A stretch of DNA of 64,000 nt. It comes from Verrucomicrobiaceae bacterium (GTDB lineage: Bacteria; Verrucomicrobiota; Verrucomicrobiia; Verrucomicrobiales; Verrucomicrobiaceae). Shown here piece by piece: positions 1 to 9,900 of this stretch (its first letter is position 1; the number at the start of each line of letters is the position of its first letter). The notes under the pieces were generated by a model. That model made no database searches and had not been told where the DNA came from. It worked only from the letters and a program-made list of their open reading frames with translations. Position numbers and translations under genes: made by a program. The stretch spans positions 2,644,248-2,708,247 of the forward strand of contig JABTUN010000001.1 in the NCBI GenBank assembly GCA_015075365.1, given 5' to 3'.

Positions 1-1
1 A

Positions 2-310
2 ATCCGCGAGCGTCTCGACGACGTGAAGGCTCCCGATGGTGGCAAGCTCGAGATCATCGAGATTGAGATGCCCCAGGCCATTGAGATGAAGGACTGGCGC
101 CTCAGCCGCCTGCCCGCCAGCTACGCGAACTTCCTCATCCTCAACAACGCCGTGCTCGTCCCGCTCTTCGGCAACAAGAAGAAGGACGCCGCCGCGGAGG
201 ACAAGATCGCCGAATGCTTCCCGGGCCGCGAAATCATCTCCATGATGGCCAAGGACCTCGTCACCGAAGGCGGCGCGCTGCACTGCATCGCCATGCAGCA
301 GCCCAAATAA
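2..310 (+). CDS. aguA: Agmatine deiminase, C-terminal part (5' truncated by window edge)
   Basis: The reading frame is open from base 2 and ends with TAA at 308-310, giving about 102 residues with no start inside the window. The sequence matches the C-terminal third of the agmatine deiminase / bacterial peptidylarginine deiminase-like family (agmatine to N-carbamoylputrescine plus ammonia, in putrescine synthesis). The signature stretches are RLPASYANF, NNAVLVPLFG and the terminal EGGALHCIAMQQP. The family's nucleophilic cysteine lies in the last of these and is present here. The family normally reads GGG(N/S)xHC, so EGGALHC is a mild variant. The N-terminal Asp/His catalytic residues lie outside the window. 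The next gene, rph, starts 87 bp downstream on the same strand, with a repeat-rich spacer between, so co-transcription is possible but not shown. The family call is firm; agmatine specificity is inferred. Confidence 0.88.
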   Translation: MRERLDDVKAPDGGKLEIIEIEMPQAIEMKDWRLSRLPASYANFLILNNAVLVPLFGNKKKDAAAEDKIAECFPGREIISMMAKDLVTEGGALHCIAMQQPK

Positions 311-312
311 CT

Positions 313-391
313 CCTGATTCTGGATTCCTGATTCCTGATTCATCAGCGAGGCGGGAATGGAATCAGGATTCTGGAATCAAACATCAGGAAT
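313..391. repeat. Short degenerate direct/inverted repeat cluster (CCTGATTC / GAATCAGG)
   Basis: The spacer between aguA and rph carries CCTGATTC at 313-320, 327-334 and 334-341, and its reverse complement GAATCAGG at 360-367. Further near copies follow up to 391. The 334-341 and 360-367 copies could form an 8-bp stem with an 18-nt loop. There is no T-tract, so this is not a convincing terminator. It could be a decayed intergenic repeat or a weak regulatory hairpin. Confidence 0.5.
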
Positions 392-397
392 CCCATC

Positions 398-1183
398 ATG
401 CCTCGCACCGACGGTCGAAATCCCGACCAACTCCGCCCAATCGACTTCATCGTCGATGTCGCCCCGCACGCCGCTGGTTCGGTGTTGATCGCCTTTGGCA
501 ACACGCGCGTGATTTGCGCTGCCAGCATCCAGGAGGACGTGCCGCGCTGGATGAAGGTGCAAAACGTCAAAGGCGGCTGGCTCACGGCCGAGTATTCGAT
601 GCTGCCTTACTCGACGCTCGACCGCAAAGAGCGTGAAAGCAGCCGCGGGAAGCCCGATGGCCGCTCCACGGAGATTCAGCGCCTCATCGGCCGCAGTTTG
701 CGTGCGGTCGTCGATCTCGAACTGCTCGGCTCCCGCACGCTGAACATCGATTGCGATGTGTTGCAGGCCGATGGCGGCACGCGCACGGCCTCCATCACCG
801 GCGCCTGCGTCGCCGCGGCCATCGCTTGCAACCGGCTGCTCGAAAAGGGGAAGATCACCCGCCAGCCGCTCAAAAAGAAAGTCGCCGCGGTCAGCGCCGG
901 CATTTTGAAGGGCGAGACGCTGCTCGACCTCTGCTACGTCGAGGACGCCGCCGCTGATGTGGACTGCAACGTCGTGCTCACCGAGGACGGCGAGTTCGTC
1001 GAGATCCAAGGCAGCGGCGAGGAGGCCACCTTCACCGAGCCACAGCTCCATTCCATGCTCGAAGTCAGCCGCAAAGGCATCCGCGAGCTCTGCGCGCTGC
1101 AAGAGCAGGTCATCCAGGCCGCGATGAAGCCCGCCAGCGGCAACCAGCTCCAAAATCTGGCCAGCTTCTTCGCGAAGAAGTAG
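398..1183 (+). CDS. rph: Ribonuclease PH (3'-to-5' phosphorolytic tRNA exoribonuclease)
   Basis: A 261-aa protein aligning over its full length with bacterial RNase PH, which trims the 3' tails of tRNA precursors by phosphorolysis and works as a hexameric ring in the cytoplasm. Visible family landmarks are the N-terminal MPRTDGRNPDQLRP, the segment GGWLTAEYSMLP, the RNA/phosphate-binding arginines in GRSTEIQRLIGRSLRAVVDL, and the GGTRTASITGA loop that binds phosphate. The start ATG at 398 is preceded by AGGA about 9 nt upstream and puts the protein at the usual bacterial length of 240-260 aa. The C-terminal extension after the QxxxI helix is normal. A GC-rich stem-loop follows the stop codon. 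This is housekeeping sequence with no sign of damage. Confidence 0.96.
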   Translation: MPRTDGRNPDQLRPIDFIVDVAPHAAGSVLIAFGNTRVICAASIQEDVPRWMKVQNVKGGWLTAEYSMLPYSTLDRKERESSRGKPDGRSTEIQRLIGRSLRAVVDLELLGSRTLNIDCDVLQADGGTRTASITGACVAAAIACNRLLEKGKITRQPLKKKVAAVSAGILKGETLLDLCYVEDAAADVDCNVVLTEDGEFVEIQGSGEEATFTEPQLHSMLEVSRKGIRELCALQEQVIQAAMKPASGNQLQNLASFFAKK

Positions 1184-1184
1184 G

Positions 1185-1204
1185 CGGCCCACGCGTCGTG
1201 GCCG
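1185..1204 (+). terminator. GC-rich stem-loop after rph, possible weak terminator
   Basis: Immediately after the rph stop, CGGCCCACG (1185-1193) can pair with CGTGGCCG (1197-1204) around a CGT loop, with one bulged base. No run of T follows, so intrinsic termination is uncertain. The rest of 1205-1449 shows no gene. Confidence 0.3.
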
Positions 1205-1449
1205 CGCACGGTCACTAACCTCTCACCTCTGCCCTTGGCAGGCTGCTGAAAAACAGCGCAGGAACTGCGGACCGGGTCACTGTCCCGATCTACAGCGCAG
1301 GTGCTCGCATTGTTGTAGCACCGGCCCGTGGCTGGTGATGGCATTGTCCAGCATCAACCCACAGCCTTGCGACGGCGGCTGAGGACTGGTAGCTGCGGGC
1401 GCAAGCCCCTGGCCTCCCGGCGGCTCTCAAGTTTCAGGTTCCACGGTGA

Positions 1450-1857
1450 CTACCGCCGCAGCGCGGTGATCAGCTCATCCACCTTGTCCATCACCTGCTG
1501 CATCTGCCCCTGGTTGTAGCCCGAGTCGGCAGACTGGCTCAAATGGGTCACCCCGTTGCTGTTGTTGCTTGTGCCGGAGATGGCGGCATCGAGTGTCGCC
1601 TGGCTCACCTCTCCTGGCGTGCCCTGCGGGCCGGTTTGGCCTTCCGGGATGCCAAAGGTGAAGTGCAGCGTCGTGCCGGTGAGCGTGACGGACACCGTGG
1701 CCGGACTGCCCGGCGGCAGGGAGTTCACCGCGTCCACGGTGGCCCCGGTCACGGAGCCGAGCGCGTCGATGAGCGCTTTGAGGCTGTTGAGCTGGCCGCG
1801 CATCTGCACGGCGTCCACCGGTGTGTTTTCCTGGGGCAGGTTGGGGTCGAAGGGCAT
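1450..1857 (-). CDS. Small tail-fibre/collagen-like protein
   Basis: A 135-aa protein with no signal peptide or membrane segment. Residues about 50-80 hold TLHFTFGIPEGQTGPQGTPG, a junction that combines a short beta segment (F-G-I-P-x-G) with a few collagen-type Gly-x-y triplets; this arrangement is common in phage tail-fibre and tail-associated proteins. The C-terminal third (QGQMQQVMDKVDELITALRR) looks like a short amphipathic or coiled-coil helix that could trimerise. It lies downstream of the 236-aa protein at 2108-2818 on the same strand, but a terminator-like hairpin separates the two. No clear Shine-Dalgarno precedes the ATG at 1857. The gene is probably real because codon use and composition fit the neighbourhood and similarity to tail-type proteins is visible, but its function is unknown. 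A phage origin is inference. Confidence 0.65.
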   Translation of the reverse strand: MPFDPNLPQENTPVDAVQMRGQLNSLKALIDALGSVTGATVDAVNSLPPGSPATVSVTLTGTTLHFTFGIPEGQTGPQGTPGEVSQATLDAAISGTSNNSNGVTHLSQSADSGYNQGQMQQVMDKVDELITALRR

Positions 1858-2048
1858 GGCTGTTTTGCGTTTCAGGTTTCAAGTTCCAGGTGCCTCCTGC
1901 TCCTACTTGGGCGAATGGTCGCGAAGGGAGGCAGAAGAAGAGAGAGGATGGAAGATAGCGGATAGCGGCGGCACGGGGCAGAAGTGAGAGGTGAAAAGTC
2001 AGAGATCAGGGCTTTTCTCCTTTTTGGCCATTCTTCGGATCGTTTGGT

Positions 2049-2088
2049 CGAAAGAGAGAAAGAGGGGGAAAAAGGAAGTTTCTCCCCC
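2049..2088 (-). terminator. Intrinsic terminator after the 236-aa minus-strand gene
   Basis: Read on the minus strand, GGGGGAGAAA (from 2088) pairs with TTTTTCCCCC (to 2064) through ten positions, one a G-T wobble, with a 5-nt CTTCC loop. The pyrimidine/T-rich stretch TCTTTCTCTCTTTCG follows (2063-2049). It sits 20 bp after the stop of the 2108-2818 gene. Confidence 0.55.
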
Positions 2089-2107
2089 GCTCCCTGTCTG
2101 GATTTCT

Positions 2108-2818
2108 TCACGGACCCACGGTCACTTTGGCGACGTCGCACCAGTTGCCATTCACCTCGCCGTCGTCCCAGAAGCGGGCGCGGTATTCGCGCACCTCGGG
2201 GGTGCCGGGCACCTGCAGCGGGCGCTCGTCGAGGTAGGGGCTGGCCGTGTCCAGTGCCAGGAAGACCCACGCGCCGCCGTTGACACGGCATTCGATGTGC
2301 AGCGCCTGGTGGCCGTCCTTGAAGAAGGTCAGGCGCACGATTTGGTTCGCCACTCCCTGCTCCAGGAACAGCTTGATGCGCGGGGTGTCCCCGCCGGGCG
2401 GCGGTGGGGTGACCTCCGGGCCGATGATGCCCAGATCGCTGCCGATGACGTCCGTGTAGCCGAGGGCGTTTTTGATGTCCTTCACGAGGCGGAAGATGCG
2501 CTCGATGGCACCGGGCAGCACGGCGGCCACACCGGCGGGCAGGGCGGGCACCGTGAAGACCGGCAGCACCTGCACGGCGGTGCCAGTGCCCTGGTGGGCC
2601 TCCGCCACTGCACCGCTGATGGTGTCGCCAAAGCCCTGGGCGGCGGTGCGCCAGTCGCCGATCACATAGGCGGCCCACAGGCAGTCACCCACGGCGGCAG
2701 TGACGCGCGCGGCGGCCAGGGAGAGCGCTGTGGCATGGATGGGCAGTTTCGTGGCAAAATTAATGAGCCATTCCGGCTGTTCACCGAGGCGGCTGGGGAA
2801 GTAATTCTGTTTCTTCAT
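2108..2818 (-). CDS. Conserved-looking protein of unknown function, helical N-terminus plus beta-sandwich-like C-terminus
   Basis: A 236-aa protein. The start at 2818 was chosen because AAAGGAAAACAG lies directly upstream (AGGA 6 nt from the ATG). The frame stays open upstream to 3622, but that extension translates the repeat tract and has unnatural composition. Residues 1-115 are Ala/Leu-rich and probably helical (for example ATALSLAAARVTAAVGDCLW). A short hinge rich in Pro and Gly follows, then about 95 residues with alternating hydrophobics (RIKLFLEQGVANQIVRLTFF, VFLALDTASPYLD, REYRARFWDDGEV), resembling a fibronectin-type or carbohydrate-binding beta-sandwich. No signal peptide is visible. 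It is flanked by an HTH protein upstream and a tail-fibre-like protein downstream, which suggests a small accessory or phage-derived cassette. I do not recognise the family. Confidence 0.7.
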   Translation of the reverse strand: MKKQNYFPSRLGEQPEWLINFATKLPIHATALSLAAARVTAAVGDCLWAAYVIGDWRTAAQGFGDTISGAVAEAHQGTGTAVQVLPVFTVPALPAGVAAVLPGAIERIFRLVKDIKNALGYTDVIGSDLGIIGPEVTPPPPGGDTPRIKLFLEQGVANQIVRLTFFKDGHQALHIECRVNGGAWVFLALDTASPYLDERPLQVPGTPEVREYRARFWDDGEVNGNWCDVAKVTVGP

Positions 2819-3020
2819 CTGTTTTCCTTTCTTGGGTCGGTTGGGTTGGTTGTTGCTTGGGGGGATGGGTGCGGGCGCCCAGACCAGACCTGGCTGGTTC
2901 CAGAGGGTGGATGGCGCGTTCCAAAGGGCGGTCATGGCGGGCTGCTGGTGCGAAAAGCACTGGTTATGAGGGGGGAGCGCGCCAAAAGCCCGGACCTCCG
3001 TCCGGCGGAGGAGGCCCGCC

Positions 3021-3272
3021 GTGGCGTGGCGGGCACCCGATTTCTGGCGGCGGTCGCCAGCGGTGGCGTGGCGGTCGCCCGATTCTTGGCGGCGGTCGCC
3101 AGCGGTGGCGTGGCGGTCGCCCGATTTCTGACGGCGGTCACCCGCCGTGGCATGGCGGTCGCCCGATTTCTGATGGCGGTCGCCCGCCGTGGCGTGGCGG
3201 AGGCCCGATTCTTGGCGGCGGACGCCCTCCGTGGCGTGGTGGAAGCCCGATTTCCGGCGGCGGTCACCCGTT
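3021..3272. repeat. 42-bp minisatellite, six tandem copies, in a 557-bp gene-free gap
   Basis: Six head-to-tail 42-bp units start at 3021, 3063, 3105, 3147, 3189 and 3231, each beginning GTGG(C)(G/A)TGG and differing by a few substitutions without length change. Each unit is itself two diverged 21-bp halves sharing GGCGGTC(G/A)CCCG. Degenerate copies flank the block on both sides. Because 42 is a multiple of 3 and the unit lacks stop codons, several frames are open through it; none has a plausible start or protein composition. Apart from this tract, the interval 2819-3375 shows only the ribosome-binding site of the 236-aa gene. Confidence 0.9.
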
Positions 3273-3375
3273 TTTTGGCGGGCAAGGCTGTTTCGGCGGT
3301 GGATGGCGTGCGGAAGGCGGGCATGGAGGCAGTGTGCGCCAGCTCTGCGCGCTGAACAGACCGCTATCGCGAAAC

Positions 3376-3738
3376 TTAAGCCGCCGCGCGTGCCTCGGCC
3401 ATTTTGTCGAACCGGGAGAGCAGGAGGCCGAAGGCGCGCGCCACGCGGAAGAGGCACTCCGTGGTGAAAAACTTCTTCACGTTGAGGAAATCGGAGAGGT
3501 GGCTGATGGAGACGTTCGCGTGCCCGGCCAGCGCCTTGATGCTCCAGCCCGCGCGGCACATGAGATCCCTCAGCGCCAGCACCTGCCCCGCGCAGATGCG
3601 GCTGTGCTTCCTCTGCTCGCAACGATGGAACACCTGCTCCTCCGTCAGCGTGAAGACCGGCCCGCGCCTCCTCTTCGCCTTCTCCTCGCTTGCCTGCGAA
3701 ACTTCCAAGCCGCTTTCATCATTCATCGTGTTTTTCAT
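3376..3738 (-). CDS. Cro/CI-like helix-turn-helix DNA-binding protein
   Basis: A 120-aa protein. The first 45 residues are charged (EEKAKRRRGPVF); a long helical region follows with an HTH-type segment around residues 68-95, SIKALAGHANVSISHLSDFL, which has the helix, turn and recognition-helix pattern of Cro/CI-type repressors (A-G/H-x-x-x-V-S at the turn). It then continues NVKKFFTTECLFRVARAFGL, like the helices after the HTH in phage repressors. The start at 3738 is set by a strong GGAGG 9 nt upstream; upstream in-frame codons to 3975 run into the promoter region of the divergent gene. It may regulate the minus-strand cassette that follows, or the divergent 2162-aa protein gene 236 bp away. 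Its target is unknown. Confidence 0.75.
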   Translation of the reverse strand: MKNTMNDESGLEVSQASEEKAKRRRGPVFTLTEEQVFHRCEQRKHSRICAGQVLALRDLMCRAGWSIKALAGHANVSISHLSDFLNVKKFFTTECLFRVARAFGLLLSRFDKMAEARAAA

Positions 3739-3747
3739 ATCAGGAAA

Positions 3748-3755
3748 CCTCCTCC
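3748..3755 (-). promoter_or_regulatory. Strong ribosome-binding site of the HTH gene
   Basis: On the minus strand the sequence GGAGGAGG ends 9 nt before the ATG at 3738. It fixes that ATG as the start rather than the more upstream in-frame ATG at 3975. Such a clear site is unusual here: the giant genes have none. Confidence 0.75.
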
Positions 3756-3880
3756 CGCCGGTTACCCGGAGCGCGGGCGTTTGTGACAAAAAGCTGGAGA
3801 AAAGGCTTTCCCTCACAATGCCCGCTCCCCTTTTTCGCCGGATGCAAAACACGGCCGCAGGAGCACACCTGCCTTCTGCC

Positions 3881-3909
3881 TTGACGCCTCTGTGCGGGTA
3901 CGATGCAAT
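3881..3909 (+). promoter_or_regulatory. Candidate sigma-70 promoter for the 2162-aa protein gene
   Basis: TTGACG (3881-3886), a 17-bp spacer, and TGCAAT (3904-3909) match the -35 box 5/6 and the -10 box 4/6. This predicts a transcript start near 3916, about 58 nt before the ATG at 3974. It is the best candidate found by reading the 235-bp divergent gap. Confidence 0.4.
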
Positions 3910-3973
3910 GGCCCGGCCTGTAACAAACCGCCACCGGGCGGGTATGAATGTCTGAAACACCGTTTCTACCGCC

Positions 3974-6900
3974 ATGAAACTGCCACGCCTTCTCCATCAA
4001 GGTCTCGCGGGATCCTTTTTACTGTCCGCCAGTCTCCAGGCGGCTCCGGGTGATTTGGATCCTTTGTTTGGAATCGGGGGCAAGGTTCTGACGGAAGTCA
4101 CTGCCTTTCGAAATGATTTTGCCAACGCCCTTTGCGTGCAACCAGACCGGAAGCTGGTGGTGGCAGGTTCGACTAACAACGGGACCAACGACGATTTCGC
4201 CGTAGTTCGCTACAACGAAGATGGCAGTCTCGATTTGAGTTTTGGGACAGGTGGGAAAGTCATTTCAAATTTTGGAAGTTCCGAGAATGGCTACGCATTG
4301 GCGATTCAGGGGGACTCCAAGATCGTCGTGGCGGGAAATAGCTCTGGGAATGATACGGGTATCCGGCTGGCACGCTACAATCCCAGCGGGAACCTGGACA
4401 CGACATTTGGCACCAACGGAACAGTGATCACGATACTCAACACCGAGTTGAAAGACATGGCTGTGCAGAGTGATGGCAAGCTTGTCGTCGTTGGATCGGG
4501 CGTCGTTGCTGGCAACAAGGACTTTGCGATTGTTCGGTACGACGAAAATGGCACGTTGGACTCTCAGTTCGGCACCGGTGGCATCGTGACGACTCCAATC
4601 GGTCTAAACCATGACTACGGACAAAGTGTGGCCATCCAGAGCGACGGGAAACTCGTGGTGGCGGGCAGTGGTATCCCTTCGGTATCAGGCCAGGATTTCG
4701 CGCTGGCGCGCTATCTGGCGAACGGAAGCCTGGATCCCGGATTCGGCAACGGCGGAATTGTGACCACGGCGATCTCAACAGGTGACGATTGGGCGAAAAG
4801 CGTGGTCATACAGGGCGACGGCAGGCTCGTCGTCGCAGGGAACAGCGCCACCAGCGGTCTCTCCGGTGATTTTGAACTGGTTCGATACAACGCCAATGGC
4901 AGCCTGGACAACAGCTTCGGCAGCGGTGGAAAGGCGATTGTTTCCTTGGGGGCAGTGAAGGTGAGCTGTCACAGCCTGGCGATGCAGGCCGACGACAAGC
5001 TGATCGTGGCCGGCAACGCTGGATCGAGCACCGTCGTCGTGAGGGTCAACACGGATGGCAGTCTCGACACCACCTTCAATGGCACAGGCATACAAGTCAT
5101 TTCGAACGGGCCTGCCAACACCGAAGGAGAAAGCCTTGTTGTGCAGGAAGATGGCAAAATTGTCGTGGCGGGGACAAGGCACAACGGCAGCAACAACGAT
5201 GTTTCACTTCTGCGTCTTCTCACAGCTCCGAGTCCTCCCGTGGTGACGACAGCGGGGGCGACGCACTACACCGAATTTAGCGCGCGATTGAACGGAAATG
5301 TGCTGCCAGCCGGAGAAGCGTCCACAGCCTACTTTGAGTATGGCCTTGCAACGTCTTATGGCAACGTCACACCCGCGCAGGAGATCGGATCATCGGGAGT
5401 GATCGCAGTTCAACAAGTCGTGTCAGGCTTGGTGTCAGGCGCCACTTACCATTTCCGCCTCGTGGCGGCGAATTCTCTCGGCACGAGTTACGGGCAAGAC
5501 ATGACTTTCACAGCCGTGCAGCCGCAGCGTTATGAGAAGATGGTGCAGTTCAGTGAAGCCACAGGAATCACCCCGCTGGCGGGTCTGTCGCAGGGTGCGG
5601 ATGGGTATTTCTATGGAACGACGTCTGCGGGAGGCATCAACGGGCAGGGCACTGTCTTCCGTCTTTCGGCTGGTGGCGTGCTCACCACCCTGGTGCATTT
5701 TGCTGGCTCCAATGGGAGTTCGCCCAGAACCCGAATGATCCAGGCCAGCGACGGCAACTTTTACGGGACGACCTACTACGGTGGCAGCGAGAACCGGGGG
5801 ACGGTCTTCCGCATGACGCCGGCCGGCCAACTGACGACGCTGTTTCACTTTGCATCTACAAACACGGGCGTTCATCCGCACAAGGAGTTGGTGGAGGCGG
5901 GTGACGGAAATCTTTACGGGGTCACGCAATACAGCAGCTACAACTCCAACGGGCAGGTCAACTTCAGCGGCGGTGTTGTCTATCGAATCACCAAGACCGG
6001 ACAATTCACGGTGATGGCGGGTCCTGGCAGCGCCGTGCAGGTGGGTGGTTCGTTGAGCGGAAGCTCTCCCGACACAAGCCTGATTCAGGGGATGGATGGG
6101 GCGCTTTACGGCTGTTACTCGGGTTCGATTTTCAAAGTAACATTGGGCGGTCAGAGTTCGACTCTCAGCCTATCCTCCGGAAATGGCTTTCTGGGTTCCC
6201 CGTCGGATCTTTTGCTCAACGATGATGGCTACTTCTATGGGGTTTCGGGCAATGGCGGGGTCAATTCGGTGGGCGGAGCATTCAACGTCAGCAGCAACGG
6301 GGCCTACAGCATCTTTTTCAATGCGACAACAACGGTGGCTCGAAACCCGAACACCCTGATCAAGGCTGTCGATGGTAGTTTTTGGGGGACGTCTGCTGGA
6401 GGAAACAATAACAAAGGCGTCATCTTCAAGATCCTCCAAACCGGCGAGGCTTCTGTGGTGTATCATTTTCCCAGCACGACCAGCGGTCCAAGCAAACTGA
6501 TGCAGGCGTTCGATGGAACCTTTTATGGCACTGAGGCGGGTCCCGGAACAGGCGGCAACTTGGGTTCGGTTTTTCGTGTGAACGCAGATAATTCGGTCAC
6601 CACAGTCCTGCGCTTCAATGGTGCCAACGGGCGCTATGACCGTGCCAGTCTGATGCAGACGAGTGATGGAGCGCTTTATGGCACCGGCAGTGGAGGTGGC
6701 GTGCAGTCCGGGAACATCTTCACTGTGAGCCCTGCCGGGACGATCAACACGCTGGCGAGTTTTGATGGCGCGGCGCTGGGCGGTGATCCGGGCGCGGCCT
6801 TGGTGAAGGCGGCGGACGGGAACTTCTACGGCACGGCAAAGACGGGCGGGGTGAATGACAAGGGCACGGTGTTTCGCATGACGCCAGGGGGCGTGGTGAC

Positions 6901-9900
6901 GGTGCTGGTGCCTTTCGACGGCACGAACGGTGCCTTCCCGGAGGCAGCGCTGACGCTGGCGGGCGATGGCCACCTCTACGGCACCACGCGCGAGGGCGGC
7001 AGCAGCAATCTGGGCACGGTCTTCCGGCTGACCACCGGTGGTGTGCTGACGGTGCTCCAGCACTTCACCGGCGCGAATGGGGCCACGCCGCTCAAACGGA
7101 TGATCACGGCTGCGGACGGCAATCTGTATGGCACAACCTCCGCCGGGGGCGCGGGAGGCAGCGGCCTCGTTTTCCGGCTCACTCCCGCCAGCGGTGTGAT
7201 GGTCACGGTGGCGGAGTTCAACGGTGCCAACGGCCAGTCGCCCAATGAACTGCGGCAGCAGGCGGACGGTTCCTTCATCGGCACCACGCGACTGGGCGGC
7301 GGGAGCAATCTGGGCACGATTTTTCACCTGGCGGGCGACGGCACGATCACGGTGCTGAAAAACTTCACCGGCGCCGACGGCCAGTGGCCGGAGTCGGCGC
7401 TGAGCCTGGCCCCGGATGGCACGCTGTGGGGCACCACGAGCGCCGGAGCCACATCGGACAATGGCACGCTGTTCAAAATCGTGGCGGGCAGCATCTTCGT
7501 GCCGGTGATGGACTTCGGTTCCGTGCCTGACGAGAAACCCACCGGGCCGGTTTTCTTCGGGCAGGATGGCAATCTGTATGGAACGACGCGCAACTCGGTC
7601 TTCCGCTTCCTGTTTCCCGGTGCTCCCATCGCGGACGCAGGCTCCGCCAGCAGCGTCACGACCACCTCGGCGGTCATTGACGCGAAGGTGAACGCCCGCG
7701 GCAGCAGCACGCAGTCCACCATCGAGTACGGCATTGACGGCGTGAGCTTCCCGCTGAGCGCGACAGCCGCGCCGCTGAGCGTGAGCGGCTACACGACCAC
7801 GCGCGTGGGTGCCGCGCTGGCGGGGCTGGTCTCCGGCACGCGGTATTACTACCGGCTGCGCTCGGTGAGCAGCGTGGGCACGACAGTGAGCCCGGTGGCG
7901 TCCTTTGCCACGCAATCGCTGGCCTACGCGGCCACGACACCTGCGACCGGCCTCGGCCCGACCAGCGCCACGCTCAACGGCATCGTGAACGCCTTCGAGA
8001 ACAGTGCCACGGTGACTTTTGAGTATGGGACGGACGGCAACACATTCCCGTTCAGCATCGCGGCCACGCCAGGCACCGTCACGGGGGATGCGGACACTCC
8101 TGTGGCCGCAGCCATCGCCGGCCTGACCAAGGGGGTGACGTATTACTTCCGCGTTCGTGCCATCACCACGGCGGGCACCACCATCAGCGGTGCGACTTCC
8201 TTCCGAACCCTGATCGAGCCCCTGGCGACCACCGGTCCGGCGCTGGCGCTTTCCACCACGACCGCGCGAGTCACTGGAACAGTGCAGGCGCGGGATGCGG
8301 ATACGCAGGTCTTTTTCGAGTATGGTTCAAGCCCCACGAACTTCCCCAATATCATCGCGGCTCTTCCAGGGCTCGTCACTGGAGACGAGCCGACGAATGT
8401 GGCAGCGGAGGTGCCAAATCTCCTCTCAGGCGTGACCTACTACTACCGGGTGCGGGCCAGCAGCGCGGGCGGTCTCACCCACAGCAGCGCCTTATCGTTC
8501 CAACTTCAGGTGCTTTCGGGATTCACCCAGGTGTTTCCACCTGCACCACCTCTCTCCGAGGGCTTGCTCATCGTGAACCTGACACCGGTGGGCATCCTCA
8601 GCGGGTGGCGGCTGGCGGGGGAGCAGCAGTGGCGCGCCTCTGGCAGCGCGGCGGGCGGGCTGGCGACGGGGAATCACACTGTCGAGTTTCGTCCCGTGCC
8701 AGGCTGGAATCATCCGGCCGAGGACGTGGTGACTGTGGTGAGCGGGGAGGTGAGCACCTTCACCGCGCATTACTACCACGCGGCGGCCACCAGCGGCACG
8801 GGCGGGCTGGGTGTCGTTTTGAAGCCGGACAGCCTCACCACCGGCCCGGATCGCGCGCAATGGCGGCTGCTGGGGGAGAATGACACGCAGTGGAGGGACA
8901 GTGGCGCGTCCGTCAGCAGCCTGATTCCAGGAAGCTACCTCGTGGAGTGCAAGCCCGTGGCAGGACGTGAGACGCCGCCGAATGTGAACATCGTCGTGGT
9001 GGCAGGGAACACGGTCTCGCCCACGATCACCTACTTTGTGGCTTCCGCGGCCACGGGCACGGCACCCTCCGTGCTGGCGTATGAGAGCGTGACCGGCGAC
9101 ACGGCGCGGCCGTATGCCTTTGTCGGACAACTGCGCAGCAATGCAGGCGCGGGCAGCGGCTTTGTGGTGAAAGAGCGTGTGGTGGCCACCGCCGCCCATG
9201 TGCTGTGGAATGATGGCACGCTGAGCGCCGCGCAGGGCCTGCAATGGCTCTTCCAGCGGCACCGTGGTCTGCATGAGCCGCAGCCGATCGAGCCGCGCGG
9301 CTTTTATCTCTTCGACAGCTATTCCGGCCAGCGCGCGGCGGAGGCCACGCCAGGTTTCTTTTCCCCGCAGTCGCAGACGCTGGACGTGGCGGCGCTGTAC
9401 TTCACGGAAAACGCCGGGCGCGGCGGCTATGGCGGCTTTTTGGCGAGCGATCTGACGCAGAATGAGTTCCTGCTCTCCAGCGCGAACAAGCTGCTGGTGG
9501 GATACCCTGTTGATGGCATCGCCGCGACCTCGCAGGGGCGCATGCATGCCACGTCGCCGGCGAATGTGGCCTTCACGGCCGGATTCGGCCGCACTTTTAC
9601 CACCACCGGGCTGCGCGCCATCGGCGGGAACAGCGGCGGTCCGCTGTGTGTGCAGTTTGACGGCGGGAACTACTATCCGGCGGCGATCTGCCTGGGCGGC
9701 AGCGGGCAGATGGTGGTGCGCGCGATCGACAGCGCGGCGGTGGACCTCTTTAATCGCGCGGAGACCAGCGGCAACGGTGGCGGCGGCGTGGTGGGCGGCG
9801 GGGCCACGCTCACGACGATCGCCACGGGTGGCACGACAGGTGCGGGCATCCTCAAGGTGAACATCCTGCCTGTCGAAGCGGCAGGCACCGCTCCAAACTG

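Noticed and set aside
377..1192. 271-codon minus-strand open frame opposite rph
   Set aside because: Antisense reading of a well-conserved housekeeping gene.
3021..3272. 42-bp repeats as a CRISPR array
   Set aside because: Units are contiguous with no unique spacers and no cas genes are nearby.
2819..3622. N-terminal extension of the 236-aa protein through the 42-bp repeats
   Set aside because: It would translate the minisatellite into repeated G-D-R-H-A-T-A-like sequence; a proper ribosome-binding site lies at the internal ATG at 2818.
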